From positions 1-38,739 of the forward strand of contig JAQUQE010000015.1 of NCBI GenBank assembly GCA_028716225.1: a stretch of 38,739 nucleotides of DNA, given 5' to 3'. Source of the stretch: Dehalococcoidales bacterium. GTDB taxonomy: Bacteria; Chloroflexota; Dehalococcoidia; Dehalococcoidales; UBA5760. How positions within the stretch are numbered: position 1 is the first letter of the stretch; each line of letters opens with the position of its first letter. The notes beneath the pieces were generated by a model that saw only the letters and a list, made by a program, of their open reading frames with translations, was not told where the DNA came from and searched no databases. The translations under genes and the position numbers were made by a program. Below, piece after piece: positions 20,588 through 28,558 of the stretch.

Positions 20588-23356
20588 TTACGCCGCCGCA
20601 GCGATAACCTTCTGCTGGAACCTGAATACCAAGAACTCACCCGGCACGTTCGCCGCGATTCCAACATCGCAAAATACGATGCCCTTCTTAACTGTAGTAT
20701 CCGGGTTATTCGTGCTGTTGCAGATTACAAAGTACGCTTCTGCCGGTGTGTCTCCTGCCAGGTATCCCGAGTCGAACAGACCCTTCAAGAATGTCGATAC
20801 CTGTGTATCGATCTTGCTCCACAGCGTCGGGCCATTGTTCTCGAAGATGTGCACATGCGTCGCGTTGAACACCGACTTCTCGACGAACATGAACAACCGG
20901 CGTTGTTGGATGTACGGCCATTCGCCGCCAGACATGTCGAGCGTCCGCGCTCCCCACACCACGCGCCCTGTATGCGGCCACTGAACCAGCGGGTTGATCT
21001 TGTTCTCGTACACGATACCGCATTGCGTCTCGGTCAGATCGGCCTCCAAGCCGACTGCCCACTGAATCGAGCCCTTCGCCATGCCCGCCGGTGCCTCGCC
21101 CACGTTCCGTGTCGAGTCTGTCCGCGAATAGATACCGGCAACGTGACCTCCGCATGGGATATCGAGGTTCACGTCCGTTATCGGATCGCGCACCTTGATG
21201 TGCGGATAGTACAGAGCTGCGCGGCTCGTGTACTTGTTGAGTTGGAACTTCTTCCAGGTCACCGCCTCCTGATACGACAGCCCGTGCGGAACCGTCAGTA
21301 CCACGAACTTGTCCTTGACCAACTCCGCGTAATCAATCAAGGCCCACGAAACGTAGGTGTCCGTCTGGAAGTCCGCCGCAACGAGTGTCATCATTGCGTC
21401 CACTTTTCCGAACGCGAACACGCCCTCTTGGTCTACCGCCAAATCCGGGTCCACAACGTCCGCGCTCGTGATGTCCGTGCCGTCAGTCCCGCCTGTCAGG
21501 ATATTGGACAGCTCACTCACCGGATTCGTGTAGTAGTTGGCGACGGAGCTGTACACGCCGGGAACTCCAAGACTCGGGTCGCTTGTAAGCTTCCAAGTGG
21601 TCTTTACCACCCCCGTCGTGTAGCTGACAGTATTCACGCCGTTCGTATCGAGCTGATACTTCGTCGGGACTCCGGCGGTCTGTGTCGCCGACAAAGCCAG
21701 GTTTCCGTTGGCGTCGTCCTCTACTGCCACGGAGTGATAGTAGAGACAACCTAACAAGATTGGAATACCTACCGCCAATTCATTCCCGGTGAAATCCAAG
21801 ACGTTATTGACATCGGTTGGGCTCGCAATCTGCCCTGTGGTGTAATTGATCTTGCCAACTACTGCGTTCAGAGTTTCCGGATCTAACGTCAGATTCCCAG
21901 CCCCGTCATCGGTAATGTACTTGGTGCCAACACCATCGACGTTGACCTGCATACAGACCGTTCCGGGAACTATCCTTGCCGGATTTGACGACGTTCCGGG
22001 CGAAATCACGCTCTCCGTAGCCGTGTTGTGCCCCATTCCGATCTTCACCTTCGGGCTAACCAGCATATATTCATCGCCAGCCACGGGTGTCGACGGCCCA
22101 CCGTTGATGTCGACAAACGTGATACTGGTAGCCGTATTGTTAGTGATCACCGCCGACCATCCCAGCGTCTTGTTGATCAGAACATATCCCATCAAGCTCG
22201 TAAGGGGCCACGCCTTTGTCGTATCGTTCAGCGTACCGGCCGCACCGCCTGTTGCCACGCCGCTGTCGTACTCGACGTAATCCGAAAACTGAAATCCCAA
22301 CGATACAGTCTTTTGGAACGGAGCGTCCGCCAACGCATATTGCCATGCCTTGATCGTGCCGTCGTATGCCACCGGTGGTGTCGCAGTGCTTCCCTGCGGA
22401 ACCCTCGTAGCAGAAAAATCTTCGGCAATAACCTGAGTTCCCTGCAGGTCTTGCGGATTGCCGTAATTGCCGTAGTCAATGACCTCGAGATTGGAAGACC
22501 CAGAGCCGTCGGCATTGATCACGGTGGTTATATAGCTCGGGCTCGTCGGGTCATCGAACACGAGATCCGCCCATGTCTCGACTGTCTCCCACGCTGGATT
22601 CAGCGCATCACCGCTCACGTTCTCGTCCAGCATCACATCGAATCTCGTCCACCGCGCCTCGGCCTGCACCAAGTAGTCATCGCTGCCCGGATTGATCCGC
22701 ACGCGGAAGAAATTCCCGGCCTCACCCGGCCACGCCATCTGGAACCGAAACACGCGATACGTATACGTAGCCTGCATACCCGTAGGTATGTACAGAGTCG
22801 GGTCGTTTATTGTGAAATTGATTTCCCCGGTTGTGAGATTGATCGTACCCGACCCACCAGCCGCGATAGCAGCCGCACCCGAGTTCACCGGGTCCACCGT
22901 GAGATTCCCGTTGGCATCCGATATGAAAACATATTCGTTGTCGGGAATGGCTGCGTTCAGATGCAACGAAAATCCAACGTGTGTCAGCGGCGTCTTCTCC
23001 AGTTGCCTGCTGTAGATACCCGTAGGCTCGAGGTTTACAGCCAGGGCCTCTACTGTATCGGCCATGAGATCCCAAGCCGCAGCATCCGCATCGCTCGCAG
23101 CAACACGGACAAAGTACATGATGCTCCCGCCGTTTGCGAAGAAAGCATACGCCTCATGCGCCGCAAGACCCTTATCCGAGAATCCGCCAAACTGTCTGAC
23201 GTATTCCGGGAAGCTGGTCGAGATAGTGGGTTGATTGACCGGGCCTCGGGGTGAGTACCCTACGAGACCGAAGTTAGATGTCGAGACGCCCGCAATCGGA
23301 CCGGGACCGCTCGGAACCTCCTGGATATATACACCGGCATGTGCAAAGTCGTTCAT
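20588..23356 (-). CDS. Tail sheath protein with inserted repeat modules
   Basis: A 922-residue protein, longer than T4 gp18 (659). The N-terminus 'HAGVYIQEVPSGPGPIAGVS' and 'GLVGYSPRGPVNQPTISTSF', and the C-terminus from 'WGARTLDMSGGEWPYIQQRR' to 'GIAANVPGEFLVFRFQQK', are classic for contractile sheaths. The polymerising core is split by extra beta modules: three (D/A)GNLT...YTTG units near residues 146-178, 484-507 and 546-580, and a 'GTLNDTTKAW...ITNNTATSITF' module near 370-430. These probably project from the sheath surface. GGAGTAAGAA precedes ATG 23356. Confidence 0.92.
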   Translation of the reverse strand: MNDFAHAGVYIQEVPSGPGPIAGVSTSNFGLVGYSPRGPVNQPTISTSFPEYVRQFGGFSDKGLAAHEAYAFFANGGSIMYFVRVAASDADAAAWDLMADTVEALAVNLEPTGIYSRQLEKTPLTHVGFSLHLNAAIPDNEYVFISDANGNLTVDPVNSGAAAIAAGGSGTINLTTGEINFTINDPTLYIPTGMQATYTYRVFRFQMAWPGEAGNFFRVRINPGSDDYLVQAEARWTRFDVMLDENVSGDALNPAWETVETWADLVFDDPTSPSYITTVINADGSGSSNLEVIDYGNYGNPQDLQGTQVIAEDFSATRVPQGSTATPPVAYDGTIKAWQYALADAPFQKTVSLGFQFSDYVEYDSGVATGGAAGTLNDTTKAWPLTSLMGYVLINKTLGWSAVITNNTATSITFVDINGGPSTPVAGDEYMLVSPKVKIGMGHNTATESVISPGTSSNPARIVPGTVCMQVNVDGVGTKYITDDGAGNLTLDPETLNAVVGKINYTTGQIASPTDVNNVLDFTGNELAVGIPILLGCLYYHSVAVEDDANGNLALSATQTAGVPTKYQLDTNGVNTVSYTTGVVKTTWKLTSDPSLGVPGVYSSVANYYTNPVSELSNILTGGTDGTDITSADVVDPDLAVDQEGVFAFGKVDAMMTLVAADFQTDTYVSWALIDYAELVKDKFVVLTVPHGLSYQEAVTWKKFQLNKYTSRAALYYPHIKVRDPITDVNLDIPCGGHVAGIYSRTDSTRNVGEAPAGMAKGSIQWAVGLEADLTETQCGIVYENKINPLVQWPHTGRVVWGARTLDMSGGEWPYIQQRRLFMFVEKSVFNATHVHIFENNGPTLWSKIDTQVSTFLKGLFDSGYLAGDTPAEAYFVICNSTNNPDTTVKKGIVFCDVGIAANVPGEFLVFRFQQKVIAAAA

Positions 23357-23382
23357 TTCTTACTCCATGTTGCCAAGCCGAA

Positions 23383-23838
23383 TTATCGGCGTCTCTTGCG
23401 TATCTTGCCAGAATCAACATCCTTCAACTCCTCATCTTGGTCAACATTTTCAGAACCAACTTCATCAACAATCGGCGTTTCTGTACTTTCCGCCGTCTTT
23501 TCCACGGAAATCTCCGCTTCCGCCTCGGTCAGCTCAGGCGGCTTTATTGATACCGGCGGGATTCCCGCCGCTTTCGTCTTGCCCTTTTCGGCAAACCGTT
23601 TCGCCAGCTCCGATTTGCCCAGCACATCCTCGATCTTCTTCTGCGGCACCGGCGCTTCGGCAACCGACGGTGCACCCGGAGGACGCCCTGTAATACGAAG
23701 CTGTCCGCTACGAATCAGAGCCGCTACCTCCACCGTCTCTTCCAAGATTTCAATCTTGGTATTTGGACGCACCGACTTCGACAGACCCTTTTTCACAGGT
23801 ATCGGCCGAACGGTTTTACCCGAGTAGTAATACCACAT
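23383..23838 (-). CDS. Unknown protein with disordered C-terminus, 151 aa
   Basis: The N-terminal ~50 residues (MWYYYSGKTVRPIPVKKG..., 'LSKSVRPNTKIEILEETVEV') form a small beta domain. The remainder is low-complexity Glu/Pro/Lys and probably disordered, ending 'SGKIRKRRR'. The same plan (beta N-terminus, acidic Pro/Glu linker, basic end) occurs in the gene at 32836-33222. GGGAGG precedes ATG 23838. It lies immediately before the sheath; function unknown. Confidence 0.7.
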   Translation of the reverse strand: MWYYYSGKTVRPIPVKKGLSKSVRPNTKIEILEETVEVAALIRSGQLRITGRPPGAPSVAEAPVPQKKIEDVLGKSELAKRFAEKGKTKAAGIPPVSIKPPELTEAEAEISVEKTAESTETPIVDEVGSENVDQDEELKDVDSGKIRKRRR

Positions 23839-23841
23839 AGA

Positions 23842-24537
23842 TCAAGTCCTCCCTTCAACACCCGACTGAACCCGCAAGCGTGGATCGTACATCGAGGAAT
23901 AAGGCACATCCTCCCAAGTATCGATTTCCGCACGAACCGTAAATGACACAGTGGACGACTGTGTACGGTCAGCGATGTCAGCCAATTCGGATGTATTTGA
24001 AAACGACATCTCTCCTGCATCATAATAACGAACGTCTCCAAGACTGTCTATTACTTTAAAACAAAACCACGGTGGTCTCATCTTGACCATGACGAATTTA
24101 AGCATCCGGTTCGACTCCATCGCCCGCCGTCCGTGGATCGTCAAGTCATAAGTGATGTCATACGGATCGCCCCGAAGCTGCTCAACATATGCAGACCATC
24201 CCACCATACCGTTCGCCAGAACAATCTTCTCGGCTCCCGGCGCTGGCGCTCTGGCAACCGTCCCCGTCAACGGCTGGCGCTCGTATGCAGGAGTGTAGTC
24301 GTTCTTCCTGAAAACAAACGATGGAAGAATAAAATCCTGGTACGGGTCTTCGGGCGCATCAAAAAACACCGGAATTTTACCCTGAAAACGTTCCAGGTCT
24401 GTATCGACACCCGGAACCTCTACTACGTACTGATTTCTGGATTCGCCGTCTATAACGAACTGACTCAGCTCGGCACCGAGACTCAAAAAACATCCGAGAT
24501 CAAAGTCTCGTATATCTACCGTTCCAAGAATCGTCAT
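23842..24537 (-). CDS. Putative tail completion / head-tail joining protein, 231 aa
   Basis: Begins MTILGTVDIRDFDLGCFLSL. Features include 'LRGDPYDITYDLTIHGRRAM', 'LKFVMVKMRPPWFCFKVIDS', then 'SLGDVRYYDAGEM' and a C-terminal 'TVSFTVRAEIDTWEDVPYSS'. The beta-rich plan and its place between neck genes and sheath fit a tail-terminator or completion protein. That is context-based inference; no exact family is recognised. The leader between this gene and the upstream one contains copy 2 of the 30-bp palindromic element. Confidence 0.62.
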   Translation of the reverse strand: MTILGTVDIRDFDLGCFLSLGAELSQFVIDGESRNQYVVEVPGVDTDLERFQGKIPVFFDAPEDPYQDFILPSFVFRKNDYTPAYERQPLTGTVARAPAPGAEKIVLANGMVGWSAYVEQLRGDPYDITYDLTIHGRRAMESNRMLKFVMVKMRPPWFCFKVIDSLGDVRYYDAGEMSFSNTSELADIADRTQSSTVSFTVRAEIDTWEDVPYSSMYDPRLRVQSGVEGRT

Positions 24538-24547
24538 CCGATGCCTA

Positions 24548-24577
24548 ACTGCAAAGGTAGCGCACTTGAGTGCGCGT
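24548..24577 (-). promoter_or_regulatory. Palindromic leader element, copy 2
   Basis: Identical to 11107-11136 at 28 of 30 bases; only the two central bases of the palindrome differ (CA versus TG), which leaves the 7-bp arms GCGCACT/AGTGCGC intact. It lies 10 bases before ATG 24537 and just after the stop of the 64-aa gene at 24583. Confidence 0.7.
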
Positions 24578-24582
24578 AGTCT

Positions 24583-24777
24583 CTACTCGCCTTCGCCCGG
24601 CTCCACCGTTATCGCCCCAGCCTCGGCCGCCTTATTGATGAAATCGAACGCATGGTCCACTTCATCACGGCTCCGCTCGAGTGCACGATGGAGAAGGTCA
24701 TTCTCTACCCCCTGCAACGCCGTATTTAAGCTGTTCAACTTATCAGAATCTTTTACTTTTTTCTTATCGCCGGACAT
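24583..24777 (-). CDS. Small helical unknown protein, 64 aa
   Basis: Reads MSGDKKKVKDSDKLNSLNTA..., then 'ALERSRDEVDHAFDFINKAA' and an acidic end. Entirely helical and charged. GAGAGGTGAAAG precedes ATG 24777. Located between a possible head-tail gene and a putative tail completion gene; function unknown. Confidence 0.65.
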   Translation of the reverse strand: MSGDKKKVKDSDKLNSLNTALQGVENDLLHRALERSRDEVDHAFDFINKAAEAGAITVEPGEGE

Positions 24778-24791
24778 CTTTCACCTCTCAG

Positions 24792-25601
24792 CTATAAAAT
24801 TTTCGACATTTTTCTGGCAAATTCAATGCCTTCCTTAACAATTGACGAGTCTACTGTATCAGAATTTTCTGGCAATGCGAATTGATTTTTGCCCGTCAAT
24901 ATGTACTCAGTAATCTTCCCTACGCATTCCTTGGCGTATTGGCGCGTAGCCTGGAATGCCGGTCTCCATACCGGCTGTGACTTTTTCCCGTCCATTCCCA
25001 GCTCGCGCCTCAACACATCGTGCCCCAAATCAGGCGTTACCGATAAACCTATCGCGTGCTCGAAATTACCTATCTCTGGCGCAGCCGCACCCGCATCAAC
25101 AAGCTCTCGTTCAATCTTGTTCTTGTTCGCATACAGACGCTCGGCAATCGCCGTCAATTCGTCAGGACGCGCCGTTCGAGAGAAGACCTTTGCTTGGCCT
25201 CTTTGGACCGCGACAGGCACCAATGCCGCTGGCCACGGACTATACCGCCCAAGAACAACCACCCACGCTGGTGACGATTGAAGAGGAACAAAATATAACG
25301 CAGTACTCGATGCGTTATCCACCGTCACATCTATTTCCGACTTGTCCAGGTAGATCGCAATGACATCCTCGGTCTGTTCCTCTTTTAAGATCGCAACCCG
25401 CAAAGCGTCCCCGTAGTCTATTTCTCCGCTGCCCACGGTAGCTTTGGGATGTAGCTTCTTGATCTCATTCAGCAAGTAATTGCCAACATCAACCAAAAAC
25501 ATGGATTTTGCCTCGTGGTATCGAGAAATCCATTTTTTTTTGGCGTTCTGTAGTGCTTTTTTGCTGTTTTTAGAGAGCCTAATGTCGTAGCGGCCGGTCA
25601 C
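24792..25601 (-). CDS. Unknown head-tail region protein, 269 aa
   Basis: The best start is GTG 25601 (V/MTGRYDIRLSKNSKKALQNA), overlapping the TAG of the upstream gene (TAGTG). The longer frame to 25874 only reads through that gene. A basic helical N-terminus ('ALQNAKKKWISRYHEAKSM') is followed by 'VDVGNYLLNEIKKLHPKATV' and a beta region. The plan loosely recalls HK97-gp10-like tail joining proteins, but I am not confident of this. Confidence 0.68.
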   Translation of the reverse strand: MTGRYDIRLSKNSKKALQNAKKKWISRYHEAKSMFLVDVGNYLLNEIKKLHPKATVGSGEIDYGDALRVAILKEEQTEDVIAIYLDKSEIDVTVDNASSTALYFVPLQSSPAWVVVLGRYSPWPAALVPVAVQRGQAKVFSRTARPDELTAIAERLYANKNKIERELVDAGAAAPEIGNFEHAIGLSVTPDLGHDVLRRELGMDGKKSQPVWRPAFQATRQYAKECVGKITEYILTGKNQFALPENSDTVDSSIVKEGIEFARKMSKIL

Positions 25602-26377
25602 TACTTGGTAGCTTTCAATTCGGGATGCCCTTTGCGGCCACGGAGAATCGTGGATGCCTGCGTTCCGCGTTCCTTGCCAACGACCTCGAATCCCTTGGCC
25701 AGATCCTTGGCGGCTTCCTCGGCTGCGTTGTCGAGCGCGTGCATCATCTTCACGTCCTTCTCCCGAGACGGACGGACGCCGACTATCTTTTCGACCATAT
25801 CCTTCCACATCCCGTATATGACCGAGTAGTCCGGCATCGGATACTGAATGCCCGTCTTCTTGTCGAGTTCCCACTTCACGCCGATACCTTTATTGAGTGC
25901 TTTTCCGAGCGCATCCTGCCAAATCTCCTTGGCAACTTCGACAGGAAACTCAAGAATCGGTTTTGGCGGCTTATTCATAAGCGTCTTCAGGATGACCGTC
26001 ATCATCTCATCAGCCGACGGAGTAAGCCCGGATGCGCGACCACGCCACCCGCGAGGCACCAACGCATACGACGGCTCGTCTATGGTCCCCACGTCCGGAG
26101 TCACGTTCTTCTCCTCCGGCGAAATGGCATAGGTCCATGCCTCGTTGATCCATTTTTGCACTTCCTGGATCGCCTTTTCTTCTCCGATTTCCTTGGACAA
26201 CCCCTCAATGAGCAAAGCCACCCATTTGACGCTCGTCCCTGGCCCCCAGCCTGCAGAATCCTCGGTCAGGTTCACACCCTCCCAGTTCTCCTCCAGCTTC
26301 GCCGCCGCACCCGAAGCCTTGGCATCGCCACGAACGATTCCCTCTATTTCTTCAATCAAGTCCCTAAAATTGCCCAT
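25601..26377 (-). CDS. Unknown head-tail region protein, 258 aa
   Basis: Starts at ATG 26377 (MGNFRDLIEEIEGIVRGDAK), with GGAGGG five bases upstream; the open frame beyond this overlaps the preceding gene. Helical, with 'WVALLIEGLSKEIGEEKAIQ', a 'SYALVPRGWRGRASGLTPSA' loop and a basic end ('TILRGRKGHPELKATK'). The stop overlaps the next GTG. No family recognised. Confidence 0.72.
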   Translation of the reverse strand: MGNFRDLIEEIEGIVRGDAKASGAAAKLEENWEGVNLTEDSAGWGPGTSVKWVALLIEGLSKEIGEEKAIQEVQKWINEAWTYAISPEEKNVTPDVGTIDEPSYALVPRGWRGRASGLTPSADEMMTVILKTLMNKPPKPILEFPVEVAKEIWQDALGKALNKGIGVKWELDKKTGIQYPMPDYSVIYGMWKDMVEKIVGVRPSREKDVKMMHALDNAAEEAAKDLAKGFEVVGKERGTQASTILRGRKGHPELKATK

Positions 26378-26388
26378 GGTCCCTCCGT

Positions 26389-26697
26389 CTAGGCGAATTC
26401 GCCTGTCACTTTGAATGTCACCGTATTTCCTTTGCCCGTCCATCCCGGCATCTCAACGTAAGCCTGCAGGGAATACTCGCCTGCCTGGTCGAAATCCCCG
26501 GCTCGAACAACATACCGTATCTTTGTCGTTTCGTAAACAGATCCGTGCCATGTAACCCGCGTACCATCTGGCTTTTCTACCAAGAGATCCCGCACCGTCG
26601 ATGTGGAAATATCCGAACAAGTATCGACGATGATCTCGGTCCCCACGTCTCCAACGTAGTATTTTCCCGGCAAATCACAATTTGAGCACACAGTCAT
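26389..26697 (-). CDS. Small Ig-like or beta-sandwich protein, 102 aa
   Basis: Begins MTVCSNCDLPGKYYVGDVGT. A CxxC at residues 4-7 is followed by a beta-sandwich pattern ('RDLLVEKPDGTRVTWHGSVY', 'GEYSLQAYVEMPGWTGKGNT'), ending 'VTFKVTGEFA'. It resembles small Ig-like decoration or joining proteins. Coupled to the upstream gene by an ATGA overlap. Role inferred only from fold impression and place. Confidence 0.68.
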   Translation of the reverse strand: MTVCSNCDLPGKYYVGDVGTEIIVDTCSDISTSTVRDLLVEKPDGTRVTWHGSVYETTKIRYVVRAGDFDQAGEYSLQAYVEMPGWTGKGNTVTFKVTGEFA

Positions 26698-26876
26698 CGT
26701 ATCAATTCCACAAGATTTAGCTTGGATGTCAAGTTGATATTTTTGCCGATAGCGGATGTCTCAGCCATGGTCCTCGATACACCGGAATTTAAATCCATCA
26801 CCATCCCCAACAGGGAAACCAACAACAAACGCATTTCAAGCTGTGATGTCAAGCACAGTTTGTCTGTCTCTTCCAT
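26694..26876 (-). CDS. 3' frame after TRG-repeat gene (60 codons from ATG 26876)
   Basis: From ATG 26876 it reads MEETDKLCLTSQLEMRLLLV... and ends 'INLTSKLNLVELIR'. There is no ribosome site before this ATG. The sequence continues the LxS rhythm (LTSxL, LxLVS, DLNS, NLTS) seen at the end of the TRG-repeat frame (26849-27019), which would be joined by a -1 shift. It is therefore either the C-terminal half of one protein made by frameshifting, a reinitiating second gene, or the product of an indel. The stop overlaps the next ATG (ATGA), so translation of this frame is used. Confidence 0.55.
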   Translation of the reverse strand: MEETDKLCLTSQLEMRLLLVSLLGMVMDLNSGVSRTMAETSAIGKNINLTSKLNLVELIR

Positions 26877-27019
26877 GGTGATACCAAATCGAGCCTTCGG
26901 CTGATTTTTGAAGTCAACCGCAACAGTTCGCGCCACACTTTCGCAAATCCCGATACCCCGTATCCACGGGTAGCGATCAAGTGATTTGGCCCAAGTCCAC
27001 GGGTGACAATGTGATTCAA
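26849..27019 (-). CDS. TRG-repeat protein, TTG start, 56 codons, other frame
   Basis: Reads (L/M)NHIVTRGLGPNHLIATRGYG, then VSGFAKVWRELL and 'LTSKISRRLDLVSPW'. TTG 27019 overlaps the upstream stop (TTGA), and GGAGG lies eight bases before it. The paired TRGLG/TRGYG motif recalls short N-terminal repeats in phage head-tail region proteins. A competing longer frame across the same bases lacks a start with a ribosome site. It stops at 26849, but a -1 shift would continue into the 26694 frame. Confidence 0.6.
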   Translation of the reverse strand: MNHIVTRGLGPNHLIATRGYGVSGFAKVWRELLRLTSKISRRLDLVSPWKRQTNCA

Positions 27020-27531
27020 ACTGTTCGCCTCCGTTCAAAAACACGCTCCATGGACGGCAAAGAAGCCTCGTCATACAGATTGAAAACAAGTAGCTGCGTA
27101 GTCGCGTCGTCATCGTAAAAAATCATCTGGTTATCGACTATCCGCCAACGCCCTGTCTCCACCTTGCGAACGATAGCCAAGTCGTCCTGCAGCAAAATCA
27201 CCCGCGAATGTACATCCGCGAGCATAGCCTGCTCGGCAATATCTCTGACAATCAAATCTTCGGCAACCAGCGTCTCTTGCCCCCGGCTATCTACCAAGTC
27301 GTATTCAACGACGTATTGGCCGACCGGCAATGCCGCAGGAAGCCAGTTGTACCGCCACTTTGATCCCCCCACATGCACCAAAGGAGTCGCCGCCAGAATG
27401 TCAACCTCACTACCGCTGACAATACTATAAACACGGACAGTGCCGCTGACAATATCCGTCTTCTCAGACCCGTCTGGATTCAAGCCGTATAGCTGAAGAA
27501 CGACAAGGCTTTGGTCCAAATCAGCGAGCAC
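27016..27531 (-). CDS. Virion-associated beta protein, 171 aa
   Basis: Starts at GTG 27531 (MLADLDQSLVVLQLYGLNPD). The N-terminal ~90 residues are an Ig-like module ('KWRYNWLPAALPVGQYVVEY'). The C-terminal part 'GRWRIVDNQMIFYDDDATTQ', then 'PSMERVFERRR', is a pattern seen in phage structural proteins near head-tail joining genes. The C-terminal Arg-rich end overlaps the TTG start of the next gene. Exact role unknown. Confidence 0.72.
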   Translation of the reverse strand: MLADLDQSLVVLQLYGLNPDGSEKTDIVSGTVRVYSIVSGSEVDILAATPLVHVGGSKWRYNWLPAALPVGQYVVEYDLVDSRGQETLVAEDLIVRDIAEQAMLADVHSRVILLQDDLAIVRKVETGRWRIVDNQMIFYDDDATTQLLVFNLYDEASLPSMERVFERRRTV

Positions 27532-27699
27532 TTATGGCACCAGTCGACCCATCCTGGCCCCGCACTTGGGGCACTCTATTTGACCGCACGGCTCGCTCGT
27601 TTTGTGTTCCTCTTCATAGCCGCAATTGGGACACTTGCAGATTCCACCCGGACCAAGCCCCGCTGCGTCCTGTTCGATTCTCTCTATCAACTTTCTCAT
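27532..27699 (-). CDS. Zinc-ribbon mini-protein, 55 aa
   Basis: Starts at ATG 27699 (MRKLIERIEQDAAGLGPGGI), with GAAAGGCGAG upstream. A two-knuckle zinc ribbon follows: 'CKCPNCGYEEEHKTSEPCGQ', then 'CPKCGARMGR'. Cys pairs at CPNC and CPKC with an intervening His/Cys fit one Zn site. Such small ribbons are frequent in phage head-tail operons, function unknown. The in-frame extension to 27834 overlaps the membrane protein gene and is rejected. Confidence 0.78.
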   Translation of the reverse strand: MRKLIERIEQDAAGLGPGGICKCPNCGYEEEHKTSEPCGQIECPKCGARMGRLVP

Positions 27700-27701
27700 T
27701 T

Positions 27702-28241
27702 TTACTCGCCTTTCACTTGGATCTTCGGCGGGCTCGGCAACTGAATCAGCGCATCCCCCCGCACGGTTTGGACAATCAACATAGTGGCCAGAGCGATTCC
27801 CATCGCAAACGCCACCAGCAGCCAGGGTATCCACCGAAAAGCTGTGCTACGCAAGGCAGCAACATCTTTTGCGGCCATCTCCTGCATCCGTATCGCATGT
27901 ATATCAATGACCTTGCTATCATCTGCCGATCTATCGGTAATCATGTCCTTAAAAGCATTCAAACGCTTGATATGGTGCCAAATACCCCGAATCTGCGATT
28001 CAGCGCCGCATGTATCTTGCTTGCGTTCTACGACACGAATACGCTCCTCGTGCCGTTCCAGTCGTCTATCATGCTCGGTGTGCTTGGTATCAAACGCCTT
28101 GATTATGATGGTCTGCTCAGCAATCGCCTTCTCAACCTGTACCATCGATTTGGCCAGCGCCCTGTTGCTTTCCGACAAGTCGGAATACAACCTATACAAA
28201 CGCTGAACATCTAGATCGTTCGATTCATCCTTTTTTAGCAT
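27702..28241 (-). CDS. Coiled-coil protein with C-terminal membrane anchor, 179 aa
   Basis: Residues ~10-80 are a coiled coil ('LSESNRALAKSMVQVEKAIA', 'EHDRRLERHEERIRVVERK'). A hydrophobic segment at ~136-160 ('WIPWLLVAFAMGIALATMLI') is followed by a short tail. This topology resembles XhlA-like phage membrane proteins, possibly lysis-associated. The gene overlaps its upstream neighbour, an N-terminally anchored membrane protein, by 17 bp, so they may act as a pair. Confidence 0.7.
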   Translation of the reverse strand: MLKKDESNDLDVQRLYRLYSDLSESNRALAKSMVQVEKAIAEQTIIIKAFDTKHTEHDRRLERHEERIRVVERKQDTCGAESQIRGIWHHIKRLNAFKDMITDRSADDSKVIDIHAIRMQEMAAKDVAALRSTAFRWIPWLLVAFAMGIALATMLIVQTVRGDALIQLPSPPKIQVKGE

Positions 28242-28548
28242 TTTTGAGCCCGTTTATCTCTTCTGTGAGCGAAAATGCAGCATTTACCAAATGCTCCAAC
28301 AGTTTCCTTTCCTGTTGGCCACTGACACTCAACTCGGCAAATGCCGCGACTATTCGTTCTTGACTAGCTGTTAAGCTGTTTGCCAAGTCAGCCCACTCCT
28401 TCGGCACCATCCAAGCGTATTGCCCATCCGGATTGCGGACATCGTGCATCCTGTACAACCTTGCCACAATACATAAAGTAACCACCCCTATAATAGATAT
28501 CAAAATGACCGTTCCGAATATCACCCAACTTACGAATTCGTGATCCAT
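28225..28548 (-). CDS. N-terminally anchored membrane protein, 107 aa
   Basis: Residues ~7-32 ('SWVIFGTVILISIIGVVTLC') form one transmembrane helix, followed by a soluble helical part ('ADLANSLTASQERIVAAFAE', 'LLEHLVNAAFSLTEEINGLK'). GAGG lies seven bases before ATG 28548. The plan is that of an i-spanin or other single-pass assembly protein; no partner is proved. Paired with the C-terminally anchored coiled coil downstream. Confidence 0.68.
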   Translation of the reverse strand: MDHEFVSWVIFGTVILISIIGVVTLCIVARLYRMHDVRNPDGQYAWMVPKEWADLANSLTASQERIVAAFAELSVSGQQERKLLEHLVNAAFSLTEEINGLKNAKKG

Positions 28549-28558
28549 TTCAAATACC

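Noticed and set aside
20558-23254. Two ~400-codon plus-strand frames opposite the sheath
   Set aside because: Arg/His/Val-rich shadow translations of sheath codons; no ribosome sites.
25602-25874. N-terminal extension of the 269-aa gene
   Set aside because: Overlaps the well-supported end of the 258-aa gene; coupling at TAGTG favours GTG 25601.
26877-27113. 5' part of the 139-codon frame upstream of 26876
   Set aside because: Overlaps the end of the 171-aa gene, has no ribosome site, and the TRG-repeat frame there is clearly more protein-like.
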